64,000 nucleotides of DNA from VXYL01 sp965243095. GTDB lineage: Bacteria; Pseudomonadota; Gammaproteobacteria; Pseudomonadales; Azotimanducaceae. The notes under the pieces were generated by a model. The model ran no database searches. It had not been told where the DNA came from and was given only the letters and a program-made list of their open reading frames with translations. The stretch spans positions 3,224,001 to 3,288,000 of the forward strand of contig OZ251530.1 in the NCBI GenBank assembly GCA_965243095.1, given 5' to 3'. A program made the translations under genes and the position numbers. Below are positions 28,001 to 35,900 of this stretch, one piece after another. Position 1 is the stretch's first letter. The number at the start of each line of letters is the position of its first letter.

Positions 28001-29693
28001 AAATGTCTGAAATATAGTTGTCGCCTAAGTCTAGGTCTTGCAGCGATCTAAGGCCTGCTATGGGTGTGATATCCACGATCTCGTTTGACTCGATGTTCAG
28101 AGATCTTAGCGACACTAGGTCCGCCAACGGCGTAAGGTCAGATATTGTTTTCTTGGTCACGCACGACTCATCGAATGACCTGCACTCTCCCTTGAGCAGC
28201 AGTTCAACCAAGTTGATCGCCCACTCGATGCCGGTAAGGTCCTTTACACCCTCGGTAGACAACCGCACGACGCTAGCCATGTCGCCACGAGTGATTTCCT
28301 CGCCAGAGGACTTCCCTAGCTGAGTCTCCAACGCACGGCGCAAGGCGTGGTCGGGAATGTCGACCACCGTGGTAGCGTCGGTGGAGAGGGTTTCCCCCGT
28401 CGCTGGCCCTCTGCCATAGCCACGGGCCGCCAAGCGATTCACCTCGGATGCGCTCAACCTCGCGCTTCCGCTGGGCCGAAAATTCGCGACTGTTTGACGG
28501 TTGCGATTGATCGCCAACACTGCGTCCGCCGGCCCCTGCGGCCCTCGCACAATGCCTAGCCGTGGAACCCCGAGCGCTGTACCTGTGCCAGGCGCATAGC
28601 GCCACGGCGAAGAGTAGAACGGCATTTGTCCGATTGACCGCCCCAGTCCTTGGTCCTGGCACCTATCGGGATACGCCATGATCGTTCCTTTGCACTGATC
28701 AAGGACGAACCCATGCTCAAACGTGATCGGTCCGGCCTGGTAGCGGTCGTGCTCTAGGCCCATGTTGTGGCCGACTTCGTGGGCAAAGACCCTTGTGTCA
28801 CCGCTGCCAACACCGAAGGGGCCCAGTATTTGGGCTTGGCCACCATTGTGCCAGCGCCAGTTGGCCAACAAATAGACCAAGTCGGCACCCAAGACATCCC
28901 GGCGGTCGTGTACGCCGTACATAGGGCCGTCTGCGTCGCTGAGTAGGTGCAAGTCGTAATATGGGTACGACTCTAGATAGTCCACCTCCTCCGCGCCTAC
29001 GAGGTTCAACGCGACAAACGCGCCACTGCGCTCAAAGGCGTCGTTCGCGTAGGCGACGAGGTGGTCGATTTTGGACAACACTTGGGGTTCGCCACCAGCA
29101 AACTCCGCCGCCGCCGGGGTGTAGACCACCAGGATGTCCACTACGGAGCCATCATCGCCGCGGTCTTGGCCCGTTGCGTCGGCGGACGACAACTCCGACT
29201 GCAACCCTACACCGCAATCGACGGGCGGAGCGTTCGTGACATCCCGCAAGGCATGGACACCGCCGCCCAGATAGCGCAATTCGTACGCCGCGTCGGGCGT
29301 CCAGATGCTGCCGGCCACGGCGTCCTCATGCACCACCAGCGTAGTGAACCCGACCGCGCCGCCTTCGATGCGCCCAGAGAGGGTGTAACCCCGCTCGATT
29401 CTCTCTGTGCGTTCCACCACGACATCGAACGAGGCATCGGTCCCCACGTTGAAATACAGCCGCCCAGTTTCTCCGCGCCGCACATCCTCGCGGGCGCTCT
29501 CCAGATATTGGCGGGCTACGCGCACCCGCCGCTCCGAGAGCTCGTCGGGATCCGAATCGCGGCTCTCGACGCCGAAGCCCGAACTTGCCGCAGGCACCAC
29601 CGGCGCTTCCTGCGGCGTCAAATGCAGGAAGAGCCCATCCGCATGAGCGCAACTCGCCGACGTCAGGAACAACGCCAGGAGGCCCGCCCGCAG
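25065..29693 (-). CDS. Giant secreted metallopeptidase with internalin-like LRRs and duplicated C-terminal domain (start uncertain)
   Basis: About 1540 residues. A hydrophobic signal-like segment (AGLLALFLTSASCAHA) is followed by a metzincin-type peptidase: VVDILVVYTPAAAEFAGG, the zinc motif HEVGHNMGLEHD (28746-28781) and a Met-turn (GTIMAYPDRC), as in reprolysin-like M12 enzymes. Then come about 20 SDS22/internalin-style LRRs (LTSLKELRLQGNNVNDLSPL type; ~26.5-28.3 kb) and a tandem duplication of a ~230-residue module (FARVVNR…VHFN…DLEAGNA…GDWRL…MHDVA…FFNPG…PTGHLTNLST). It is likely exported and may act on host or competitor proteins. No ATG/GTG lies in frame near the signal; the frame stays open to 30005 across a G13 tract. 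Confidence 0.85.
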   Translation of the reverse strand: MRAGLLALFLTSASCAHADGLFLHLTPQEAPVVPAASSGFGVESRDSDPDELSERRVRVARQYLESAREDVRRGETGRLYFNVGTDASFDVVVERTERIERGYTLSGRIEGGAVGFTTLVVHEDAVAGSIWTPDAAYELRYLGGGVHALRDVTNAPPVDCGVGLQSELSSADATGQDRGDDGSVVDILVVYTPAAAEFAGGEPQVLSKIDHLVAYANDAFERSGAFVALNLVGAEEVDYLESYPYYDLHLLSDADGPMYGVHDRRDVLGADLVYLLANWRWHNGGQAQILGPFGVGSGDTRVFAHEVGHNMGLEHDRYQAGPITFEHGFVLDQCKGTIMAYPDRCQDQGLGRSIGQMPFYSSPWRYAPGTGTALGVPRLGIVRGPQGPADAVLAINRNRQTVANFRPSGSARLSASEVNRLAARGYGRGPATGETLSTDATTVVDIPDHALRRALETQLGKSSGEEITRGDMASVVRLSTEGVKDLTGIEWAINLVELLLKGECRSFDESCVTKKTISDLTPLADLVSLRSLNIESNEIVDITPIAGLRSLQDLDLGDNYISDISPLAQLGSLKSLVIWHNSITDLWPLAGLTSLTRLDIHGIRAKLSNSLDLPLDLSPLAQIRSLEYLRANANWISDLSPLANLTSLKELRLQGNNVNDLSPLSGLTSLTLLDLYGNDPLSDLSPLEGLTSLKRLFVGDCGTQLRDVSPLAGLTSLESLSLPGNGIVDPSPFAKLPSLRFLYLGLNNISDISPLLQNTGLGWGDEIGLDQNPLNRRSVETVIPTLRDRGVLVHYHIHIPPVPEGTEVMEIADAGLRDALLRRLRKAYSSWIGKGEIAELSGLVANNYAIEDLSGLEVATEMSRLDLVGNNVVDLGPLHDSRAARFYFLDGNDVENVGALADLSALRALTLTDNSIEDVTPLATLDTLNYLALDGNSIRDVSPLPQNLRHLHLADNEISNIAALADISLYELSLDGNAISSLAPIAGQRLRYLHMKRNQVADLAPLNVNALVELHAEDNELRDISPLLNGKELRVVDVRGNPLSEDAMGVLDELRDRETTVLAGETVPYFPAAGYGRQGFVRIVNRGDEGHVFIDAVDDAGIRVGPVRLDLGAHEAVHFNSEDLEYGNAEKGIEGIGAPTIGDWRLSVVSPLDVEVLSYVRTEDGFVTAMHDVAADAMVPFFNPGSNRNQRSILRVVNAEAEPAKWTTGGYDDRGRWRPMVGSMLVRPQHTLMLTAQALESEHGMGDGHGKWRLRVRGFPWYAMSLLESPTGHLTNLSTAPDNATVLADGRTLHRLPLFPAAGGSREGFARVVNRSRSKGEVAIEAVDDEGNRFGPVELALEGRQTVHFNSNDLEAGNAAKGLSGGVGAGSGDWRLELTSTLDLQVLSYIRTSDGFLTSMHDVAPRMDDGVRDPLTDGVRLWIPFFNPGDNPNQVSHLRLANRSDAPVEATITGIDDAGQTPGEPLQSTRWPGSVSVVIAAGATRQFTAAALETGNAEGLSGALGDGQGKWRLHVATSRDVDAMSLLSLPTGHLTNLSTTPR

Positions 29694-29847
29694 TCGTTGG
29701 GCAACGTGTACGGGGCCGGCGCGCCGCCACCGGGCAACGAGCGTCTGGTCGGGTTGTTGGACGAGCGCCGGGTTGGCACTCGGCCGATTCAGGAGAAGCG
29801 AGGCTCCGCGGACGACCCGGCGCGGGTCAATGTAATGGCCGGCATGC

Positions 29848-29860
29848 GGGGGGGGGGGGG
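29848..29860. repeat. 13-bp G homopolymer (C13 on coding strand) near the 5' end of the metallopeptidase gene
   Basis: On the coding strand the tract lies between an ATG with upstream GGGAGG (29974) and the metallopeptidase signal region. With 13 C the ATG frame stops at 29789; 11 or 14 C would join that ATG to the peptidase frame. This resembles a contingency-locus tract, though a read or assembly artefact is possible. Confidence 0.9.
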
Positions 29861-30018
29861 TAGCAAGATCCGTGCCAACTTCGGCCTTTTTGGCGCGTCG
29901 GCAGCAACTTTTTTTCGTCGGGCAAGCGTTTCCGCGCCCACCACAGCGCGGCAACCCCGTTTCGCTCCGCTCATCGTTCTGCCACCCTCCCGCGGCCGAC
30001 CTCAACAGCTAGGCGCAG

Positions 30019-30047
30019 ATCAAACCCTACCCCGACGCGGCAGTCAA
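30019..30047 (-). promoter_or_regulatory. Sigma70-like promoter upstream of the metallopeptidase
   Basis: On the minus strand TTGACT (30042-30047) and TTTGAT (30019-30024) are separated by 17 bp. A GGGAGG ribosome-site-like motif and an ATG at 29974 follow downstream. The -10 element is a partial match, so the call is moderate. Confidence 0.45.
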
Positions 30048-30114
30048 GACTTTTTTCGTCGCGATTGCGGACCCCTTCCCCGTGACCCGCCCACCTTTCG
30101 TCCGACTCGGGACT

Positions 30115-31677
30115 TCAATAGGCGGTTTCAACCACGCGAAACGCTAGCTGTGGTAGCGTGGCCGCCGCGGCCAACACGTCGTCGGCTTGGATGGGAATGT
30201 GCGTTGCGTCCAAGCGCGTCTGGCCCCAAGTGGGATCCACGCCGCGCCACTGGCCGCCGACCGCCACCTCGTTCCACGCATGAAGGGCGAACTCGCCGGC
30301 ATCGCCGGCGGTGGCGCTCGGTCGATAGGCCAAGCCGACGACGGTGTACGCCGGCAGGCCGGCGGCGCGCGCCAAGGTGGTGTAGAGGTCCGCGAACTCC
30401 GTGCAATCGCCGCGCCGGACGCGCATTGTCTCGAACACGCTGCGCGGCGTGGCGCTGTCTTCGTAGCGCAAGAATCCGTGGACGAAGCGCACCAGCGCGT
30501 CCACCTTCGAGTCCTCGCGCGTCGCGTTGCCGACCGCTCGCGCCGAGAGGTCCCGCAACTCGGGATCGCGCACCGGAAAGCTCGATGTCGCGGCCTTTGC
30601 GCTCGCCGCCTCCGCTGGGTTGGCGGGACGGCGCGGGTCCGCCAACACGGTCAGCATCAAGGGCGCGTCAGCCGCCGGGGATTCCGCTTCGAGTCGGCGC
30701 AACCACTCGGTGTTGTCCGGAACGTCGCCTTCCACCGCCACGACCAAGCGGCGCAGCGCTGCCGGGTCGCGGATCGGTCGGTCCAGCGGCGCGCCCGGCG
30801 TGTGGTCGGCGAACAGCGGCGCGCCGCGTTGCCAGAGCCGTGCGAGCGCTTCGTCCGCAACGCGCTGCAACACGAACAATCCGCCGACATCCATCCGCAC
30901 CGGCACAAAGCGGGCGTCGAGGACGATGTGCGTCGTTGGGTCGTTGCCCAAGACGTCCTGCGGGATTGCGCGGCCGCGGCCCGGCGTCCCCGACGCATTG
31001 GCTTTGGCCAGTTCCACGCCCTGCTCGCCCACATCGACCACCCGCCAATGCTGCGCGACCACGGCCAAGTGGTCGAAGTCCACTGCGCGCGCTCGGCGTC
31101 CGGCGCCGGGCACGGCGACTCCTGCCGCCAACCACGTCTCCACCGCCAAGTATTGGGCCAGCGTGAATTCGCGGGCGGTGGGGCAAGCCGCCTCGCCCTG
31201 CCCCGCCGCCTCCGTCGCCGGACGCGCACATGCGCCGGGCACTGCCATGTCGCGCAGTTGCGTTTGCCATTGCGCGCCCGCCTCGTCCACTGTTGCCGTG
31301 CCGTCTTCGATCACCACCTCGCGGCGCACACCACCCGGGCCATCCACCAAATGCGAGGCGCGCAACAGCTCGTGCGGCGGATGGCGACGAAACAAAAAGC
31401 GGTCCTCCATGCGCGTCTCGCCTCCGTCGCGCAGTCGGAAGCGCAAGGTGGTGTGGAACTCGAAGTCGCCCGCAGCCGTGCGGCCGCTGCGAGCGCGGTA
31501 GTGGCCGATGGGGGTGCGCTGAAAGACCACCGCGTACCAGCGCTCGCCGAACAGTCGCTCCGCCGCGGCCACCGCCGGATGGCGCGGCCACCAGTGGCGG
31601 CTTGCGAGCAGGCCGACGACGACAATCGCCAACCCGGCCAAGCACAGCGCGGCGGCCCGGCCTGTGGGTTTACGCAC
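30115..31677 (-). CDS. Membrane-anchored transglutaminase-like cysteine protease-fold protein
   Basis: The 520-residue protein has an N-terminal TM anchor (AAALCLAGLAIVVVGLLAS) and a long beta-rich extracytoplasmic region. The C-terminal transglutaminase-like domain shows the Cys-His-Asp triad: C in RRGDCTEFADLY, H in FALHAWNEV and D in RGVDPTWGQ. Bacterial relatives act as peptidases, peptide ligases or cell-surface processing enzymes; the substrate is unknown. It lies 3 bases upstream-adjacent to nth on the same strand but is an extra gene at the end of the rnf-nth operon. Two large secreted-protein genes follow. Confidence 0.82.
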   Translation of the reverse strand: MRKPTGRAAALCLAGLAIVVVGLLASRHWWPRHPAVAAAERLFGERWYAVVFQRTPIGHYRARSGRTAAGDFEFHTTLRFRLRDGGETRMEDRFLFRRHPPHELLRASHLVDGPGGVRREVVIEDGTATVDEAGAQWQTQLRDMAVPGACARPATEAAGQGEAACPTAREFTLAQYLAVETWLAAGVAVPGAGRRARAVDFDHLAVVAQHWRVVDVGEQGVELAKANASGTPGRGRAIPQDVLGNDPTTHIVLDARFVPVRMDVGGLFVLQRVADEALARLWQRGAPLFADHTPGAPLDRPIRDPAALRRLVVAVEGDVPDNTEWLRRLEAESPAADAPLMLTVLADPRRPANPAEAASAKAATSSFPVRDPELRDLSARAVGNATREDSKVDALVRFVHGFLRYEDSATPRSVFETMRVRRGDCTEFADLYTTLARAAGLPAYTVVGLAYRPSATAGDAGEFALHAWNEVAVGGQWRGVDPTWGQTRLDATHIPIQADDVLAAAATLPQLAFRVVETAY

Positions 31678-31680
31678 TGG

Positions 31681-32346
31681 TCACGCGGTGCCGGCGACGG
31701 AGGACGCGAACGCCGCCGCGTCCTTGTCCTTGTATTCGCACAGATCCTCGATCGGGCAGGCACCGCAACGCGGACGCCGCGCTTGGCAAACGTAGCGTCC
31801 GTGCAGGATGAGCCAATGATGGGCGCCGCGCTGGAACTCGGCCGGCACCCAGCGCAGCAGCTTGTCCTCCACTTCCCGGGGCGTCTTGCCGGGCGCCAGC
31901 TTCGTGCGGTTGCAGACGCGGAAGATGTGCGTGTCCACGGCGATGGTGGGCTCGCCGAAGGCCGTGTTCAGCACCACGTTCGCGGTCTTGCGGCCGACGC
32001 CCGGCAGCGCTTGCAGCGCCTCGCGCTGGCGCGGCACCGCTCCGCCATGCTCGGCGATGAGGATGCCGCAGGTCTTGATGACGTTGGCTGCTTTGGTGTT
32101 GAACAAACCGATGGACTTGATGAAGCCTTTGACGCCGTCAACGCCGAGGCGCAGCATCGCTTCCGGCGTGTTGGCCGCCGCGAACAAACCCTTGGTGGCT
32201 TGATTGACGCTGACGTCCGTCGCCTGCGCGGACAGCATCACGGCGATGAGCAGCTCGAACGGCGTACCGTACGTCAGTTCGGTGGTGGGCTGCGGATTGT
32301 CGCCCGCCAGCCGGGCGAATATCGCGGCGCGTTTGGCTTTGTTCAT
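31681..32346 (-). CDS. nth: Endonuclease III (DNA glycosylase/AP lyase)
   Basis: Nth removes oxidised pyrimidines and cuts the abasic site. At 221 residues it has the helix-hairpin-helix LPGVGRKTANVVLN with the catalytic Lys, the catalytic Asp in IAVDTHIFRV, and the C-terminal 4Fe-4S loop C-x6-C-x2-C-x5-C (CQARRPRCGACPIEDLC). It overlaps rnfE by 4 bases, reproducing the rsx/rnf-nth linkage of gammaproteobacteria. Confidence 0.96.
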   Translation of the reverse strand: MNKAKRAAIFARLAGDNPQPTTELTYGTPFELLIAVMLSAQATDVSVNQATKGLFAAANTPEAMLRLGVDGVKGFIKSIGLFNTKAANVIKTCGILIAEHGGAVPRQREALQALPGVGRKTANVVLNTAFGEPTIAVDTHIFRVCNRTKLAPGKTPREVEDKLLRWVPAEFQRGAHHWLILHGRYVCQARRPRCGACPIEDLCEYKDKDAAAFASSVAGTA

Positions 32347-32918
32347 CGTGGGCTGCCTGGATTGCCTGAGCGGTGCCGGGCCGCATGTTCCTCAACCGCG
32401 CGCACCAAGGCGAGAAGCATACCCGCCACCAGAAACGCGCCGGCCGGCATGGCGGCGAGGGGAAAGCCGATGGCGAGGAGTTCCCGCGTCGCGCCCAAGA
32501 CCAGAATGGCGGCGGCGAAGCCGGCCGAGGTTCCGAGCGCGTCGAGCAGCGTCCGCCCTACCCGCTCTTGGGACGCCACGCGCTCGATCTGGCCGAGGAT
32601 CATGCAGTTGGTGACGATGATCTGCACGAACAGGGCGATGCGCTGATGCAGCGCGAAGGCGTAGGCTTCCATCGCCAACCCCACGACCGTGGTGAAGGTG
32701 GCGATGATCAGCACAAAGCACGGCAGGCGCACATCCTTGGGAATGAGCTTGCGCACCAACGCCACCACGGTCGCCGAGCCGGTGAGCACCACGGCGCTGG
32801 CGACGGCGAGGCCCGCGGCGTTGGCCACCGTGTTCGACACCGCCAGCAGCGGACACAGCCCCAACAGCTGCGCCCACACCGGATTGCGGCGCAAGGCCGC
32901 GGCGGCGAACACGCTCAT
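32343..32918 (-). CDS. rnfE: Rnf complex membrane subunit RnfE (RsxE)
   Basis: The 191-residue polytopic protein has NPVWAQLLGLCPLLAVSNTV and NCMILGQIERVASQERVG, the two conserved Cys-containing half-membrane segments that RnfE shares with RnfA and that hold the intramembrane Fe-S cluster. The ATG at 32918 overlaps the rnfG stop by 4 bases; the longer frame upstream belongs to rnfG. It is the last rnf gene before nth. Confidence 0.95.
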   Translation of the reverse strand: MSVFAAAALRRNPVWAQLLGLCPLLAVSNTVANAAGLAVASAVVLTGSATVVALVRKLIPKDVRLPCFVLIIATFTTVVGLAMEAYAFALHQRIALFVQIIVTNCMILGQIERVASQERVGRTLLDALGTSAGFAAAILVLGATRELLAIGFPLAAMPAGAFLVAGMLLALVRAVEEHAARHRSGNPGSPR

Positions 32919-33397
32919 CGCAGGCAAGCCTCTTGGCGGCCGCGGGCGGCCAGGCGTTCGACCGTCGCGATCACCGCCGTGGAGGTGACGGTGGCACCGG
33001 TGACGGCGTGTACTTTGCCAGTGCGGAACGAATCGAGCCAAGCCGTGCCGGTTTTCAGAATGTCGCCGAACCCGGGCGTCTCCCGGTGTTCGATAACGCG
33101 CACGCCCGCAACCGCGCCATCGCCGCGCACGGCCACCACCAATCGGAAGGCACCGCCGTAGCCGCGGCCGCTGCCGCGGAGCACCACCAGCCCGGGCTTG
33201 CAGAAAAGCACATCGTCTTCGCCAGTGACGCCGCCGACTTCCACATCGGCACCGGCCAGCTCGCGCACAACGCGGGCTTCGGCGGCTTGCCGGTTGCCGT
33301 GAACGGCATCCTCCGTGATCTGCGAAAACCATGCGAGCACACCGCCGGCCAACACCGCGAGCGCACCCAGCACGGCAATGCCTTGCAGCGCCTTCAC
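32915..33397 (-). CDS. rnfG: Rnf complex subunit RnfG (RsxG), covalent-FMN protein
   Basis: The 160-residue protein has a single N-terminal TM helix (GIAVLGALAVLAGGVLAWF) and a periplasmic FMN domain with TGATVTSTAV, where the Thr following GA binds FMN as a phosphoester. ETPGFGDILKTGTAWLDSF is also typical. GTG at 33397 forms a GTGA stop-start overlap with rnfD; an ATG at 33415 would give a 22-base overlap. It is somewhat shorter than E. coli RsxG (~206), mainly between the TM helix and the FMN domain. Confidence 0.92.
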   Translation of the reverse strand: MKALQGIAVLGALAVLAGGVLAWFSQITEDAVHGNRQAAEARVVRELAGADVEVGGVTGEDDVLFCKPGLVVLRGSGRGYGGAFRLVVAVRGDGAVAGVRVIEHRETPGFGDILKTGTAWLDSFRTGKVHAVTGATVTSTAVIATVERLAARGRQEACLR

Positions 33398-34320
33398 GCG
33401 CCGCCCCCGCGCCATCGATCCAACACCGGCGTCAACAGATTGCCCAGCAACACCGCGAACGCGATGCCGTCTGGATGACTGCCGAAGGCGCGAATGGCGA
33501 ACACCACCGCACCCACGCTCAAGCCGAACACCCATTGGCCGCCAGCCCGGCGCGGCGCGGTTACCGGATCCGTGGCGATGAAAAACGCCGCCAGCATGGT
33601 GGCGCCGGCGAACCAGTGGAACAACGGCGAGCCCAAACTGACTGAACTCCCGCCATCGTAGAACACCGCCGCCGGCAAGCCGACGCCGGCCAACACCGCC
33701 GTGGGAATGCGCCAATGCACCACGCGGCAGGCCATCAGGTAGAGGCCGCCGAGCAAAGCGGCGCCGTTCACCCATTCGAAGCCGGCGCCGCCCAGCACGC
33801 CGAACGCCGCGCCGCCGCTCACTTCGTCGATGGTCAGCGCCTCGCGGAAACGCAAGGCGTCCAAGGCGGTGGCGCCGGTGGTTCCATGCACATGGGTCAG
33901 CGCTTGCGGATAGGCCGCCAGCACCGCCGCGTAGCCCGCCATCGCCGGATTGAAGACGTTTCGGCCGAGGCCGCCGTAGAGCTCCTTGGCGAGCACCACC
34001 GCGATGGCCACCGCCACCACCGGCACCCACAGCGGCGCCGTCGGCGGCATGGCGACGGCGATCAACAACGCCGTAACGGGCACACTGCGATCCGCGCATG
34101 GGCGGAGTACACGCCGCCGCGCCCATTGGCACGCGCCATCGCAAGCGGCGCCGGCCAAGAGCGCCACGCTGCAATGCGCCAGCACGAACGGGCCGAACAC
34201 CCAAGTGGCCACGGCCACCGCGGGCACCAAGGCGACGAGCACCCGGTCCATGGTGGCCGGGGTCGAACTCGGCTGCGCCAGCCACGCGCGCGGCTGCCAT
34301 CGAACGCGCTCCGCTACCAC
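33394..34320 (-). CDS. rnfD: Rnf complex membrane subunit RnfD (RsxD)
   Basis: The 308-residue polytopic protein carries a covalent FMN on a Thr in TTGATALDALR, and has the RnfD/NqrB hallmarks QPSSTPATMDRVLVALVPA near the start and KELYGGLGRNVFNPAMAGYA. The GTG at 34320 overlaps the rnfBC stop by 7 bases; an internal ATG (MDRVL) is less likely because the PSSTP motif precedes it. RnfD is part of the membrane core that moves Na+ or H+. Confidence 0.93.
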   Translation of the reverse strand: MVAERVRWQPRAWLAQPSSTPATMDRVLVALVPAVAVATWVFGPFVLAHCSVALLAGAACDGACQWARRRVLRPCADRSVPVTALLIAVAMPPTAPLWVPVVAVAIAVVLAKELYGGLGRNVFNPAMAGYAAVLAAYPQALTHVHGTTGATALDALRFREALTIDEVSGGAAFGVLGGAGFEWVNGAALLGGLYLMACRVVHWRIPTAVLAGVGLPAAVFYDGGSSVSLGSPLFHWFAGATMLAAFFIATDPVTAPRRAGGQWVFGLSVGAVVFAIRAFGSHPDGIAFAVLLGNLLTPVLDRWRGGGA

Positions 34321-35900
34321 TGCCGAGGCGCGCGCATCCGTTCGGCGCGCCGCACGTCCGCGGCCGTCGCCTCTCGCGCCAGGCGTTGTTCCCGCGCTGT
34401 CCAGCGTTGCCGCGCCGCCGTGGCGCGGGTTTGCGCCTGCTCTTGCGAACGCGCATGGCGTTTCAGATCGCGGAACTCTCCCACCAAGTCGATGCCGCTG
34501 GGACAGGCCGCCGCGCAAGCGCCACATTCGATGCAGGCTTCGGCGTCCGGTGCCGCTTCTTCCCAACCGGATGCATCCGCGGTGAAGACGCGGTGCAGCC
34601 GATCCGGCGCCAGACCTTCCGGGCACGCCGGCACGCACCAGCCGCATCCGATGCAGGCCAGCGCCGTCGGCCGGGGCGCGTCAACTGCGAACATGGTTGC
34701 CGTAACGGTGGCGTCCGGCGGCGCGTCGTAGCCGGTCAGGGCACCGTTCACGCGCCAGCCGGCGGCGCTCTTGGCGACAAGCGGCAACTCGCCAAGCGTT
34801 GTGCCGAACGGCTGCCAACTGTCGGTGCCGCCAACGGTGACCAAGCGCTTTGCCGGGACGCGGCCCAGCACGACCGCCTCGTACACGGCGAACAAGGTGG
34901 CGACGTTCAACACCAACACGCCAACGTCCGTCGGATAGCCGTCGCGCGGCACCGTGCGGCCAGCCACGGCCGCCACCAACCGCCGTTCGTCGCCGGCCGG
35001 GAACGGCAAAACCACCTCTTGGACGAAGCGTGCGGCCAAGCCGCTGTTCGGGGGCACCGCCAGCACCAAGCGGATGGGGTTGCTCCCCTGCCCTGCCCCG
35101 CGGCTTGTGACCGCGGTTTGGGCCGCCAAACCTTCCAGCGCCCGGCCAACCAGCGCCAAGCCGGCGGCCACTTCCGCGCCGTGTTCGCGCAGCAGTGTTC
35201 GGTCGGCGGTCGCGCCGGGCTCGCTCGCCATGCCGTTGCCGATCACGCAGTCGGCGCCGGCGGCGTCGCGGATCTTGCGCGCCGTGGGATAGCCGCCACC
35301 GCCCATGCCGACGATGCCCGCCGCTTCGATGCGGGCGATCACCGCCTCGGCGTCCGCATCCGGCGGCACCGGCGGGAAGGACGCAGCGGCCGGGCGCGTG
35401 GCGGGCGTGGCGGGTTCGACCATTTCGATGCAATCGACCGGACACGCCGGCACGCACAACTCGCACCCGGTGCAGTGCTCCGCGACGACGCCGTGCAGGA
35501 ACTGCGGAGCGCCGGCGATGGCGTCCACCGGACACGCCGCGATGCACAGGGCGCAGCCAACGCAGTCCTCGGCATCAATATGCGCCACGCGATCCACCGG
35601 CACCGGCATCGCGCTCGGTTTGTCCTCGGTTCGGCCCAGCAACTCTTTGATCTTCGCGGCGGTTTCCGGCCCGCCCGGAGCGCAAAGATCGGCGCTCGCG
35701 CCGGCGGCCACGGCGCGGGCGTAGGGAAGGCAGCCCGGATAGCCGCATTGCACGCATTGCGACTGCGGCAACAGCTCGTCGATGGCGTCCACCAGCGCGT
35801 TCGCGTTGCCTTTTTCCTTGCCGGCGAGGGCCAGCCGCGCCAGACCCAGCAGGCACGCCAGCGCGACGCCGATGCCGCCGAGCGCCAGCGCCGCGGTCAC
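34314..35900 (-). CDS. Fused RnfB-RnfC subunit of the Rnf complex
   Basis: One uninterrupted 528-codon frame. Residues ~1-165 are RnfB: N-terminal TM helix, the Fes cluster site (C49, C52, C57, C73) and two ferredoxin 4Fe-4S motifs (from C113 and C143). A ~20-residue Pro/Ala linker follows. Residues ~183-528 are the RnfC Rossmann/NADH-FMN part (GMGGGGYPTARKI, ASEPGATADR, YPTDVGVLVLNVAT) and its two C-terminal 4Fe-4S sites (CIGCGWCVPACP, CIECGACAAACP). The ~125-residue N-terminal domain of normal RnfC is absent, and the usual ECEP motif reads ASEP. The order rnfA-[BC]-D-G-E-nth is otherwise canonical. Rnf couples electron flow between ferredoxin and NAD to ion transport. The ATG overlaps rnfA by 4 bases. 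Confidence 0.9.
   Translation of the reverse strand: MTAALALGGIGVALACLLGLARLALAGKEKGNANALVDAIDELLPQSQCVQCGYPGCLPYARAVAAGASADLCAPGGPETAAKIKELLGRTEDKPSAMPVPVDRVAHIDAEDCVGCALCIAACPVDAIAGAPQFLHGVVAEHCTGCELCVPACPVDCIEMVEPATPATRPAAASFPPVPPDADAEAVIARIEAAGIVGMGGGGYPTARKIRDAAGADCVIGNGMASEPGATADRTLLREHGAEVAAGLALVGRALEGLAAQTAVTSRGAGQGSNPIRLVLAVPPNSGLAARFVQEVVLPFPAGDERRLVAAVAGRTVPRDGYPTDVGVLVLNVATLFAVYEAVVLGRVPAKRLVTVGGTDSWQPFGTTLGELPLVAKSAAGWRVNGALTGYDAPPDATVTATMFAVDAPRPTALACIGCGWCVPACPEGLAPDRLHRVFTADASGWEEAAPDAEACIECGACAAACPSGIDLVGEFRDLKRHARSQEQAQTRATAARQRWTAREQRLAREATAADVRRAERMRAPRQW

Noticed and set aside
29061..31166. 701-codon plus-strand frame antisense to the metallopeptidase and transglutaminase genes
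   Set aside because: Arg/Pro-rich shadow without motifs or ribosome site.
30187..32646. 819-codon plus-strand frame over the transglutaminase and nth genes
   Set aside because: Antisense shadow of two recognisable proteins.
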